A stretch of DNA of 5,103 bases from the NCBI GenBank assembly GCA_023424725.1, contig JAFADQ010000194.1:1-5103 (forward strand), read 5' to 3'. The stretch is from Bacteroidota bacterium. Lineage in GTDB: Bacteria; Bacteroidota; Bacteroidia; Cytophagales; Hymenobacteraceae. Below, one piece after another: positions 1-5,103 of the stretch. A program made the translations under genes and the position numbers. The notes under the pieces were generated by a model. The model worked only from the letters and a program-made list of their open reading frames with translations, made no database searches and was not told the origin of the DNA. Each line of letters opens with the position of its first letter. Position 1 is the first letter of the stretch.

Positions 1-257
1 GGCGTAATGCCATCGTTTACCGAAAACGCGAGGCCGTTAGCCTGCCCGGGCCCATGATACGGATCCTGGCCAAGCAAAACCACCTCAACATCATTAAAAG
101 AACACTGGTTAAAGGCGTTAAAAATAAATTTTCCGGGCGGATAAACCGTTTGGCTCTTATATTCGTCTTTTACAAAAGAAATCAGCTCCCGGAAATAGGG
201 TTTATTAAATTCATCATTTAATGCTTCTTTCCAGCTTTCTTCTATACTGATATTCAT
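1..257 (-). CDS. ung: Uracil-DNA glycosylase, family 1 (N-terminal part, cut by window edge)
   Basis: Reading leftwards from ATG at 257-255, the frame is open to the window edge and gives 85 residues. The family 1 active-site motif GQDPYHGPGQANGLAFSV lies at about residues 63-80. D65 corresponds to the catalytic water-activating Asp (D64 in E. coli), and Y67 and F78 match the pocket residues that exclude thymine and stack on uracil. The upstream segment (PYFREL, YPPGKFIFNAF) also fits the family. The enzyme removes uracil from DNA arising by cytosine deamination or dUMP misincorporation and starts base excision repair in the cytoplasm. The C-terminal two thirds, including the HPSPLS-type DNA loop, lies outside the window, so intactness cannot be judged. 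The start fits the usual family N-terminus. The gene is divergent from apaG and has a candidate -7 element about 55 bases upstream. Confidence 0.96.
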   Translation of the reverse strand, partial: MNISIEESWKEALNDEFNKPYFRELISFVKDEYKSQTVYPPGKFIFNAFNQCSFNDVEVVLLGQDPYHGPGQANGLAFSVNDGIT

Positions 258-311
258 AATTTTTACGTAGCAATACCTATACGCAGATGCAGCCCTACAA
301 GTAAACTAATG

Positions 312-319
312 CAAATGTA
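312..319 (-). promoter_or_regulatory. Candidate Bacteroidota -7 element for ung
   Basis: Read on the minus strand, 319 to 312 spells TACATTTG, an exact match to the Bacteroidota -7 consensus TAnnTTTG. It would place transcription start near 305, giving a leader of about 48 bases before the ung ATG. The -33 element is weak: only a CTG sits about 20 bases upstream, and the clear TTG at 335-333 is too close. Confidence 0.5.
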
Positions 320-520
320 CCTCTGCTGGCACCAAAAAACAGGGCGTTACAGGGTAAATTTATTTTCGTGGCAATACAACGAAACGGGCTACTTTTGGGG
401 TCTAATAAATAGAGCAAGTTAAAAGTTTAATTTGCATGCATTATTGCAAACAAAATTACCAGCAAAAAAATTAAGTAGACCATTTTTAAATATGTAAAAC
501 TAAAATCTAACTTTACCGGC

Positions 521-555
521 ATTTAAATAAAAAGTAAAAAGCCTTTTATTTAAAT
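521..555. repeat. 12-bp perfect AT-only inverted repeat
   Basis: ATTTAAATAAAA at 521-532 is the exact reverse complement of TTTTATTTAAAT at 544-555, with an 11-base spacer. Both arms contain the palindrome ATTTAAAT. It lies about 70 bases upstream of the apaG start codon. It could be a protein-binding site or the weak remains of a hairpin. All-AT composition in an AT-rich region raises the chance that it is coincidental. Confidence 0.45.
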
Positions 556-599
556 AAATTGTTGCACGAGCCAAACTAATGCACGGGCTTCGATGTTGG

Positions 600-607
600 T
601 AAATTTG
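600..607 (+). promoter_or_regulatory. Possible -7 element for apaG
   Basis: TAAATTTG matches TAnnTTTG exactly and would start transcription about 12 bases before the apaG ATG, giving a very short leader. No TTG is found at the expected 17-23 base spacing upstream (the nearest, 562-564, is 35 bases away), so this is a tentative call. Confidence 0.3.
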
Positions 608-625
608 AGATAACCCTGGGCTACT

Positions 626-1012
626 ATGGAAACGAAAACGACAAAAGGTGTAACTGTTACTGTAAGCACAAATTTTCTTCCGGATTATTCTAGTCCGTTG
701 CAGCAGCATTTTGTATTTGCCTACAAAATCACGATAGAAAACAACAGCGAGTTTACGGTAAAACTATTGCGCAGGCACTGGCACATCTTCGATTCGAATA
801 ATACAATTCGGGAGGTAGAAGGCGAAGGCGTGGTTGGGCAGCAGCCTGTACTGGAGCCCGGCGAATCGCATCAGTATGTTTCGGGCTGTAACCTTAAAAC
901 CAGCATTGGCAAAATGAACGGCACCTATTTGTTCGAGCGCTTAATGGATGGCAAGCAATTTGAAGTAGAGATTCCGGATTTTACCCTTGTTGTTCCTTAC
1001 AAGCTAAATTAA
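626..1012 (+). CDS. apaG: ApaG domain protein
   Basis: The 128-residue product is the normal length for free-standing ApaG. The family features run in order: an N-terminal VTVTVSTNFLPDYSSP strand, FAYKITIEN, the RHW motif at about residues 49-52, the signature EGEGVVGQQPVLEPGE at about 64-79, and a C-terminal VEIPDFTLVVPYKLN. ApaG is a small cytoplasmic protein with an immunoglobulin/fibronectin III-like beta-sandwich fold. It is linked genetically to Co2+/Mg2+ sensitivity and to the diadenosine tetraphosphatase operon in enterobacteria, but its biochemical role is unsettled. Here it is not next to apaH or ksgA. Instead it is followed after 2 bp by a methyltransferase gene, suggesting co-transcription. 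ATG at 626 gives the standard N-terminus. No strong ribosome binding site is visible, which is usual for this phylum. Confidence 0.95.
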   Translation: METKTTKGVTVTVSTNFLPDYSSPLQQHFVFAYKITIENNSEFTVKLLRRHWHIFDSNNTIREVEGEGVVGQQPVLEPGESHQYVSGCNLKTSIGKMNGTYLFERLMDGKQFEVEIPDFTLVVPYKLN

Positions 1013-1014
1013 TA

Positions 1015-1815
1015 GTGCTAAAGTCGTTGCTGCAAAGAGCCCAAATTGCCCTTCGTTTTTTTGCTTACCGAATAGAATCTTCCAATTCGCATAACTTACA
1101 TTCGCCGTTCGTATTTCAGCTTTACCGAAACGTAATTTGCAACAAGCTAAATTTAGATGCTTACAGATTAATAGAGCAGCAACGAAAAAGCTTATTGGCA
1201 GATATAAGAAAAATCCAAATTACAGATTTCGGAGCCGGGTCGTTAATAAAGCCCAGCCGAACCCGCAAAGTTTCTGATATAGCCCGGCACTCTGCCAAAG
1301 CCGCAAAATTTGGCAAGTTATTGCATAGGCTGGTATTGTTTTTTAAGCCCGGAGTTATTCTTGATCTTGGCACCTCTTTGGGCGTAACAACCGCTTATTT
1401 GGCCTCTGCAGCCCCGCAAGGCCAGGTGTATACTTTTGAAGGCTGCCCTGCCACCGCAGATATTGCAAAAGAAACTTTTACGAAGCTGCACCTGCCAAAT
1501 ATACGCCTGCTACAAGGCAATATGGACGAAACGCTCCCTGCTTTGCTAGAAGAAGTAAACAAAGTAGATTTTGTTTTTTTAGACGGAAACCACCGGCTGG
1601 AGCCAACCCTGCGTTATTTTAACCTTTGCCTGCAGAAAGCCCACGAGCAGAGCGTTTTTATTTTCGACGATATCCACTGGTCGGCAGAAATGCGCGAAGC
1701 CTGGTGGCAGGTGAAAGCCCACCCCCAAGTTCTGCTAACGATAGATCTGTTTTTTATCGGATTGGTTTTTTTCAGAAACAAGCAGCCCAAGCAACACTTT
1801 GTTCTGAAGTTTTAG
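1015..1815 (+). CDS. Class I SAM-dependent methyltransferase (O-methyltransferase-like)
   Basis: This 266-residue protein has a Rossmann-type methyltransferase core. SAM-binding motif I is LDLGTSLG at residues 116-123. An acidic residue at the end of strand 2, E132 in YTFEGCP, should bind the ribose hydroxyls. FVFLDGNH at 166-173 and FDDIHW at 197-202 occupy the positions that supply metal or substrate ligands in catechol O-methyltransferase-like enzymes (D170 and D198/D199). The first 100 or so residues form an extension containing HNLHSPFVFQLY (27-38) and SRTRKVSDIARHSAKAAKFGKLL (81-103), resembling methyltransferases found across Bacteroidota. The substrate is unknown. The start is GTG at 1015, 2 bp after the apaG stop codon, with no visible Shine-Dalgarno sequence, so translation may be coupled to apaG. 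TTG at 1027 is a less likely alternative. The family call is firm; O-methyl transfer is inference. Confidence 0.88.
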   Translation: MLKSLLQRAQIALRFFAYRIESSNSHNLHSPFVFQLYRNVICNKLNLDAYRLIEQQRKSLLADIRKIQITDFGAGSLIKPSRTRKVSDIARHSAKAAKFGKLLHRLVLFFKPGVILDLGTSLGVTTAYLASAAPQGQVYTFEGCPATADIAKETFTKLHLPNIRLLQGNMDETLPALLEEVNKVDFVFLDGNHRLEPTLRYFNLCLQKAHEQSVFIFDDIHWSAEMREAWWQVKAHPQVLLTIDLFFIGLVFFRNKQPKQHFVLKF

Positions 1816-1881
1816 CAGAAATTTTTCGGGAATTCCGTAAGCTGCAAAGGCCAAAAAACAGCGTACCAGAGCCGGAAATTA

Positions 1882-1908
1882 TTTTTCTGCTTTTGAGGTT
1901 CAGAAAAA
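1882..1908. terminator. Weak AT-rich hairpin between convergent genes
   Basis: TTTTTCTG at 1882-1889 pairs perfectly with CAGAAAAA at 1901-1908 across an 11-base loop. It lies between the convergent methyltransferase and kdsA genes, and its T/A-rich arms could act in either direction. The stem is short and mostly A-T, with no long U-tract after it, so termination here is only plausible. Confidence 0.3.
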
Positions 1909-1922
1909 CTCTTTCTTGATAA

Positions 1923-2729
1923 TTACAAAATCGATTGCCGTATTCTTACCAGCTTTTTCAACAGATCTTCCAGCCTGCCGAGCGCCAGCATATTTGCTCC
2001 GTCTGATTTTGCCTGAGCCGGCGTTGGATGGGTTTCTATAAAAAGTCCATCTGCTCCGGTGGCAATAGCCGCTTTGGCAATGGTTTCTATTAATGAGGGC
2101 AGGCCGCCGGTTACGCCCGAGGTTTGGTTTGGCTGCTGCAACGAATGTGTTACATCCATCACCACGGGCACGCCGCAAGCCTGCATAGCCGGAATATTTC
2201 TGAAATCTACCACCATATCGGTGTAGCCAAAGCTATTGCCGCGGTCGGTTAATATTACATTAGGATTGCCAGATTCGCGCACTTTATTTACCGCAAATTG
2301 CATGGCCTCTCCCGATAAAAACTGGCCCTTTTTAATGTTTACTACTTTGCCGGTTTTAGCGGCAGCTACCAATAAATCGGTTTGGCGGCACAAAAAGGCA
2401 GGTATCTGCAGCACATCTACGTATTCGGCGGCCATGGCTGCCTCCGCAGATTCGTGAATGTCTGTCACAACGGGAACATTAAATGTTTGGCCCACTTTCT
2501 GCAGTATTTTTAAAGCCTTCTCGTCGCCGATGCCGGTAAAAGAATCGAGGCGCGAGCGGTTGGCTTTGCGGTAAGAACCTTTAAAAATAAACGGAATATC
2601 GAGGTTTGTGGTGATCTCAATTATTTTGCCCGCTATTTCTATCGCCATTTCTTCGCCTTCTATGGCGCAGGGGCCGGCCATCAGAAAAAAGTTAGAAGAA
2701 GAAGGCAGATTTGGGATCGAAACATTCAT
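1923..2729 (-). CDS. kdsA: 3-deoxy-8-phosphooctulonate synthase (KDO-8-P synthase), metal-dependent type
   Basis: The 268-residue product condenses phosphoenolpyruvate with arabinose 5-phosphate to make KDO 8-phosphate, a cytoplasmic step towards the KDO of the lipopolysaccharide inner core. Family motifs appear in order: MAGPCAIEG (17-25), FIFKGSYRKANRSR (47-60), TDIHE (89-93), QIPAFLCRQTDLL (108-120), NIKKGQF (131-137), DRGNSFGY (162-169), DVTHSLQQP (192-200) and FIETHP (230-235). C21, H195, E232 and D243 keep exactly the spacing of the Aquifex aeolicus metal ligands C11, H185, E222 and D233. E. coli KdsA has Asn in place of this Cys, so this enzyme belongs to the metal-requiring class. ATG at 2729 gives the normal N-terminus with AGPC near residue 20. 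The gene stands alone, convergent with the methyltransferase and divergent from the coiled-coil gene. Length and motifs indicate an intact enzyme. Confidence 0.97.
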   Translation of the reverse strand: MNVSIPNLPSSSNFFLMAGPCAIEGEEMAIEIAGKIIEITTNLDIPFIFKGSYRKANRSRLDSFTGIGDEKALKILQKVGQTFNVPVVTDIHESAEAAMAAEYVDVLQIPAFLCRQTDLLVAAAKTGKVVNIKKGQFLSGEAMQFAVNKVRESGNPNVILTDRGNSFGYTDMVVDFRNIPAMQACGVPVVMDVTHSLQQPNQTSGVTGGLPSLIETIAKAAIATGADGLFIETHPTPAQAKSDGANMLALGRLEDLLKKLVRIRQSIL

Positions 2730-2750
2730 AAAAAAGTATTTTTAGTTGCA

Positions 2751-2758
2751 CAAAGGTA
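2751..2758 (-). promoter_or_regulatory. Candidate -7 element for kdsA
   Basis: Reading 2758 to 2751 on the minus strand gives TACCTTTG, an exact TAnnTTTG match. Transcription would start near 2744, about 15 bases before the kdsA ATG. A TTTG at 2790-2787 is 28 bases upstream, longer than the usual 19-21, so the -33 partner is uncertain. Confidence 0.5.
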
Positions 2759-2837
2759 ACCAAACAGGCTTTAATTTCGTGTTATACAAAGTTTGGCTTA
2801 AAACTAAGATTTATAACCAATCTGGCACAGAATGATG

Positions 2838-2867
2838 TTGTAAACAATAATCAGAACTGTATATTTG
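2838..2867 (+). promoter_or_regulatory. Bacteroidota-type promoter for the coiled-coil gene
   Basis: TTG at 2838-2840 is followed after exactly 19 bases by TATATTTG at 2860-2867, an ideal match to the phylum consensus TTTG-N19-TAnnTTTG. Transcription should start near 2874, leaving an untranslated leader of about 45 bases before ATG at 2919. Confidence 0.7.
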
Positions 2868-2918
2868 CTCTCCGTAGAGACCAATCTTTTCATTTAAATT
2901 CATCAACTTTAATTATAC

Positions 2919-3866
2919 ATGGCAGGAAATACCCCTGAATATGAGCAGAATGGCAACCGCCGCTTGCTTATTATTGGTTTTATAATTGTGCTACTTGCAA
3001 TTAACGGCATTTTGCTGTACATGCAGCACCAGAAAAAGAGAACCATTGAAGAACAAGCTCAACAAATAGAAGTAAAAGACGCCGAGTTAGAACGTCAGAT
3101 AGCGATGTACGAATCGTTAAAATCTGATTTTGAGCGGCAAAACCAGGAATTGCAAACGATGGGCGTTTCTAACGACTCGCTGCGCGCACGCCTGGAAAGC
3201 ATTACCGCCGATCTGGAGCAGTTACGTTCTTTCAGAGCCGGTTCTTTCTCTATCGCCGATCAGAAAAAATACCGCGAAAGAGCGGTTAATTTCGAGCGCC
3301 AGCTAAAACGCAAAGACGAAGAAATTGCCCGCCTGAAGCAAGATAACGAGCTGCTTTTTACAGAAAATACTACCCTGAAAACTACCCAAAACAGGCTAAC
3401 CGATACATTAACTAATGTGCGTTCGCGTGTTCAGGATCTGTCTGACAAGGTGGCGGTGGCCTCTAAATTAAAAGCCGAGCAGGTAAGCGTATCTATTATT
3501 AACAGCCGCGGCAAAGAAAAAGACGATAAGAAAGACGAATTCAGAGCCCGCGCGGTAGATAAAATTAAAATTGGTTTTAAGCTTGGCAAAAATGAAGTAG
3601 CCGAGAGAGGAAATAAAGAAATTTTCATTCGCCTGATAGAACCAGACGGCACTGCGCTTTATAACCTCGATACAGGCGGCGGAAGTTTTGAAGCCGGCGG
3701 AGAAGAAATTTTTTACACCGCTAAAACGGATATCCTTTTCGATAACAGCGGCGAATCTGCCTCTGTAGTTTACTCTAAAGGAAGCCAATATAAAGAAGGC
3801 CGCCATATTATAGAGCTGTATGCCGAAGGCCACAAAATTGGCGAAAAAGCATTCACGTTGAAATAG
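2919..3866 (+). CDS. Membrane-anchored coiled-coil protein of unknown function
   Basis: I do not recognise a named family for this 315-residue protein. Residues 1-15 are polar and precede one strong hydrophobic segment at about 16-35 (LLIIGFIIVLLAINGILLYM), a signal anchor or single membrane helix. Basic residues lie on both sides (RR before, KKR after), so topology is ambiguous, although a long export-type C-terminal part is plausible. Residues 40-105 and 113-178 are rich in E, K, Q and L with heptad-like spacing, indicating two long coiled-coil stretches with a break near FRAGSFSIAD. From about 188 the sequence becomes beta-rich, with alternating hydrophobic strands (KIKIGFKL, EIFIRLI, HIIELYAEG) and glycine turns, suggesting a compact sandwich-like C-terminal domain. 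It probably acts as a trimeric or dimeric envelope scaffold; this is inference. It has its own promoter and ends 19 bases before a strong terminator stem. Confidence 0.85.
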   Translation: MAGNTPEYEQNGNRRLLIIGFIIVLLAINGILLYMQHQKKRTIEEQAQQIEVKDAELERQIAMYESLKSDFERQNQELQTMGVSNDSLRARLESITADLEQLRSFRAGSFSIADQKKYRERAVNFERQLKRKDEEIARLKQDNELLFTENTTLKTTQNRLTDTLTNVRSRVQDLSDKVAVASKLKAEQVSVSIINSRGKEKDDKKDEFRARAVDKIKIGFKLGKNEVAERGNKEIFIRLIEPDGTALYNLDTGGGSFEAGGEEIFYTAKTDILFDNSGESASVVYSKGSQYKEGRHIIELYAEGHKIGEKAFTLK

Positions 3867-3885
3867 TTTTCAGGCTCTGCTACAC

Positions 3886-3928
3886 ATAAAAATGGCCCCT
3901 GCAGCTAAGCTGCAGGGGCCATTTTTAT
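3886..3928. terminator. Strong bidirectional intrinsic terminator
   Basis: A perfect 20-bp stem (3886-3905 with 3909-3928) closes on a 3-base loop, TAA. A GC-rich core, GGCCCCTGCAGC, is flanked by an A5 run on the left arm and a T5 run on the right arm, so each strand yields a hairpin ending in a U-tract. It sits between the convergent stop codons at 3866 and 3951 and should terminate both genes. Confidence 0.9.
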
Positions 3929-3950
3929 AGGCGGTAAAGGCCAATTAAAG

Positions 3951-4847
3951 TTAATCGGTTTCTGTTACGGCCTGGGTTTCGCCAGGCTCAGATTCTGGCC
4001 TGTGGGTTGGTTTATCTGCAGGTTCCGGAGTTGTAACCTTAGTATTTGTAACAGGCAAACCGGCATCTGTTTCAGATAATCCTGATGGCGCAACTTGTTC
4101 GTCGTTGATAACATCGGGTTGAGAATCTGACATTCCGCCGGTAGCGTTTTCTGATGGCATGCCGGCAATTGGCAGCGCAGCTCCGGCAGGTGGCTTATTC
4201 TCATGGTAATTTTGCGGCTGCTCTTCTGGTAGTGGAATTTCTACAATATCTTCGTACACCTCCAGGCACCCGCCATTAAAATAGAGGCATTTACTTTCGT
4301 ATTCCCAGGTTGCAAAAGTGCTGCCATTCGCCATTGGGTCGAGGGCATGTATTGGTTCGCCCAGCGCAATTTTTGCCATATCCGGAGTCATTCCTTCCCA
4401 AAGCTTAGATTGTAATAATTGCCCGGCCGTGGCAGAATCGAAGGTAGAGTAAGCCAGCAACCTTCTTTCGGCGGCAAGAGCAGAGTCGCGCGCTGCTTTT
4501 TCTTTCGCTTCTTTTATAGCCAGAAGCCGGTACTTCTCGGCATTCTTGATACTATCAATATCGATGGGCCGGTAGCGTAGGTTTTTAATGTAGCCATTGC
4601 CGCCTTTATCGGTTAGCACATACCAATAGCCGTTCATTTTATGAACAAAATTAATGCTATCGTAAATGCTTACCACGCCAACTTTTTGGGCATCGGAAGC
4701 GGCGATATCGTAAATGGGAACGGGAGAGTTGGCAATTCCATAAAAGCAGGTTTTTCTGATCTTGGTGCTCCAAAGCGGGTTATGAGCTTGACTATATGCC
4801 TGCAATGAAAGAATTGCAAGAGCCAGGATGGATAGCAATTTCTTCAT
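3951..4847 (-). CDS. Exported protein with SH3-like and BamE/SmpA-like segments and disordered tail
   Basis: The 298-residue product starts with a classic signal peptide, MKKLLSILALAILSLQAYSQA, probably cut after S19. There is no lipobox cysteine, so it should be secreted to the periplasm or beyond rather than lipidated. Residues 35-92 resemble a bacterial SH3-type domain: short strands, PVPIYD, then NGYWYVLTDKGGNGYIKNL. Residues 97-131 are a charged, alanine-rich helix. Residues 148-200 (LWEGMTPDMAKIALGEP, then TFATWEYESKCLYFNGGCLEVYED) follow the GMT..V...LG.P...W.Y pattern of the SmpA/OmlA (BamE) domain. From about 204 the tail is rich in P, E, S, T and G and surely disordered. C187 and C194 could form a disulfide. 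Function is unknown; cell wall or outer-membrane association is inference. The start at 4847 is fixed by the signal peptide. No TAnnTTTG promoter is evident upstream. Confidence 0.85.
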   Translation of the reverse strand: MKKLLSILALAILSLQAYSQAHNPLWSTKIRKTCFYGIANSPVPIYDIAASDAQKVGVVSIYDSINFVHKMNGYWYVLTDKGGNGYIKNLRYRPIDIDSIKNAEKYRLLAIKEAKEKAARDSALAAERRLLAYSTFDSATAGQLLQSKLWEGMTPDMAKIALGEPIHALDPMANGSTFATWEYESKCLYFNGGCLEVYEDIVEIPLPEEQPQNYHENKPPAGAALPIAGMPSENATGGMSDSQPDVINDEQVAPSGLSETDAGLPVTNTKVTTPEPADKPTHRPESEPGETQAVTETD

Positions 4848-4875
4848 AATTATATCTTTTAAAGTGAAAACTAAG

Positions 4876-4894
4876 GCTGGAAATTATCTCCAGC
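4876..4894 (-). other. Small hairpin in the leader of the exported-protein gene
   Basis: GCTGGA at 4876-4881 pairs with TCCAGC at 4889-4894 across a 7-base loop, 29 bases upstream of the ATG at 4847. A 13-base palindrome, TATAAGACTTATA, follows at 4898-4910. Either could be a regulatory site for this gene, but both are short enough to be chance. Confidence 0.25.
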
Positions 4895-5013
4895 ATTTAT
4901 AAGACTTATACTGATTTTTGCACTTTTTGTTTCCTATATATAACGCTGCATATACTTTGGTTTTGCGTTTAAATCAGTAATGAAATGAGCTTAAAATATT
5001 TCAAAACCACTTG

Positions 5014-5034
5014 AAAAAAAGCTTCGCAAAGCTT
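5014..5034 (-). terminator. Possible intrinsic terminator just downstream of the intron end
   Basis: On the minus strand, AAGCTT (5034-5029), loop TGCG, and AAGCTT (5024-5019) form a 6-bp stem. It is followed by five further T residues (5018-5014). This is a short intrinsic terminator reading leftwards. It begins about 20 bases after the inferred 3' splice site of the group II intron, so it may end the transcript of the intron or of the unit it inserted into. It would also insulate the exported-protein gene from readthrough. Confidence 0.45.
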
Positions 5035-5054
5035 GCAACGTTTTCCGATCGATA

Positions 5055-5103
5055 ATCGGGTAGGAGAAACGGGATTATTTCCCGTTTCGACCTCCCACAC
5101 CAC
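5055..5103 (-). mobile_element. Group II intron, 3' end (end of domain V plus complete domain VI)
   Basis: On the minus strand the last bases read GTGGTGTGGGAGG, the familiar closing strand of domain V (as in ...GTACGGTGGTGTG) and its junction. Domain VI follows. GAAACGGGA (5088-5080) pairs with TCCCGTTTC (5074-5066) around the loop AATAA. Below a small internal loop, GGGAGG (5096-5091) pairs with CCTACCC (5064-5058), leaving A5061 as the single bulged base. That is the branch-point adenosine expected of domain VI. The intron should end in CCCGAT at about 5055, placing the branch A seven bases from the 3' splice site, as in known introns, and the terminal AT fits the AY rule. The ribozyme body and probable reverse transcriptase/maturase ORF (domain IV) lie beyond the right edge. 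Subclass cannot be assigned from this fragment. Confidence 0.87.

Larger units (their letters stand above)
258..625. other. Divergent intergenic region between ung and apaG
   Basis: This 368-base, AT-rich stretch separates two divergent genes. It holds a -7 promoter element for ung at 312-319 (minus), a possible one for apaG at 600-607 (plus), and a 12-bp inverted repeat at 521-555. A 37-codon open frame at 309-422 (plus) is aromatic-rich but has no recognisable homology and starts inside the ung promoter element, so I do not call it a gene. I see no tRNA, riboswitch or other RNA in the region. Confidence 0.6.

Noticed and set aside
309..422. 37-codon plus-strand open frame upstream of apaG, rich in W and Y
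   Set aside because: It has no recognisable homology or ribosome binding site, and its ATG lies inside the ung promoter element; a frame this short is expected by chance.
500..709. Minus-strand 69-codon frame across the apaG start
   Set aside because: It overlaps the conserved start of apaG on the other strand and its translation is low-complexity with no domain features.
1626..1919. 97-codon plus-strand frame running past the methyltransferase stop
   Set aside because: Two thirds is an out-of-frame shadow of the methyltransferase, whose own frame holds the conserved motifs to a natural end; I see no sign of a frameshifted extension.
1900..2178. Minus-strand 92-codon frame inside kdsA
   Set aside because: It is an alternate frame of kdsA, which carries all family motifs.
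3468..3833. Minus-strand 121-codon frame opposite the coiled-coil gene
   Set aside because: It is a shadow antisense to a gene with clear coiled-coil and beta-domain character; the translation is F/A/N-rich without a coherent domain.
4941..4965. Plus-strand TATACTTTG as a -7 element
   Set aside because: The spacing is off by one from TAnnTTTG and no gene lies downstream on the plus strand before the intron.
5045..5059. CCGAT/ATCGG small hairpin
   Set aside because: It straddles the inferred 3' splice site of the intron, so its two arms come from exon and intron; the domain VI fold explains the intron side better.

Overview
The window looks like chromosomal DNA of a Bacteroidota bacterium, most likely of the Cytophagales (Hymenobacteraceae/Pontibacter-like). 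This rests on moderate G+C, AT-rich leaders without Shine-Dalgarno sequences, several TAnnTTTG-type -7 promoter elements, and the style of the lineage-type hypothetical proteins. The genus is a guess; the phylum is fairly secure.

Layout. Positions 1-257 (minus) hold the N-terminal third of uracil-DNA glycosylase (ung), cut by the window edge. Positions 258-625 are a divergent, AT-rich intergenic region with a -7 element for ung, a possible one for apaG and a 12-bp inverted repeat. Positions 626-1815 (plus) are a tight pair, apaG and a class I SAM-dependent methyltransferase, separated by 2 bp. Convergent to it is kdsA (1923-2729, minus), the metal-dependent form of KDO-8-phosphate synthase. 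A divergent intergenic region carries a kdsA -7 element and a well-formed TTG-N19-TATATTTG promoter. That promoter drives a 315-residue membrane-anchored coiled-coil protein (2919-3866, plus). A 20-bp perfect hairpin terminator (3886-3928) separates this gene from a convergent exported protein of 298 residues (3951-4847, minus), which has an SH3-like domain, a helical linker, a BamE/SmpA-like segment and an acidic disordered tail.

The last 49 bases (about 5055-5103, minus) are the 3' end of a bacterial group II intron: the closing strand of domain V and a complete domain VI with its bulged branch-point adenosine. The intron body and its probable reverse transcriptase lie beyond the right edge. 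It is the only mobile element visible and the most notable item here.

The genes do not form one pathway. They are mostly separate housekeeping units (DNA repair, lipopolysaccharide core synthesis, ApaG) with two envelope-associated proteins of unknown function. I see no defence system, CRISPR array, tRNA or rRNA.
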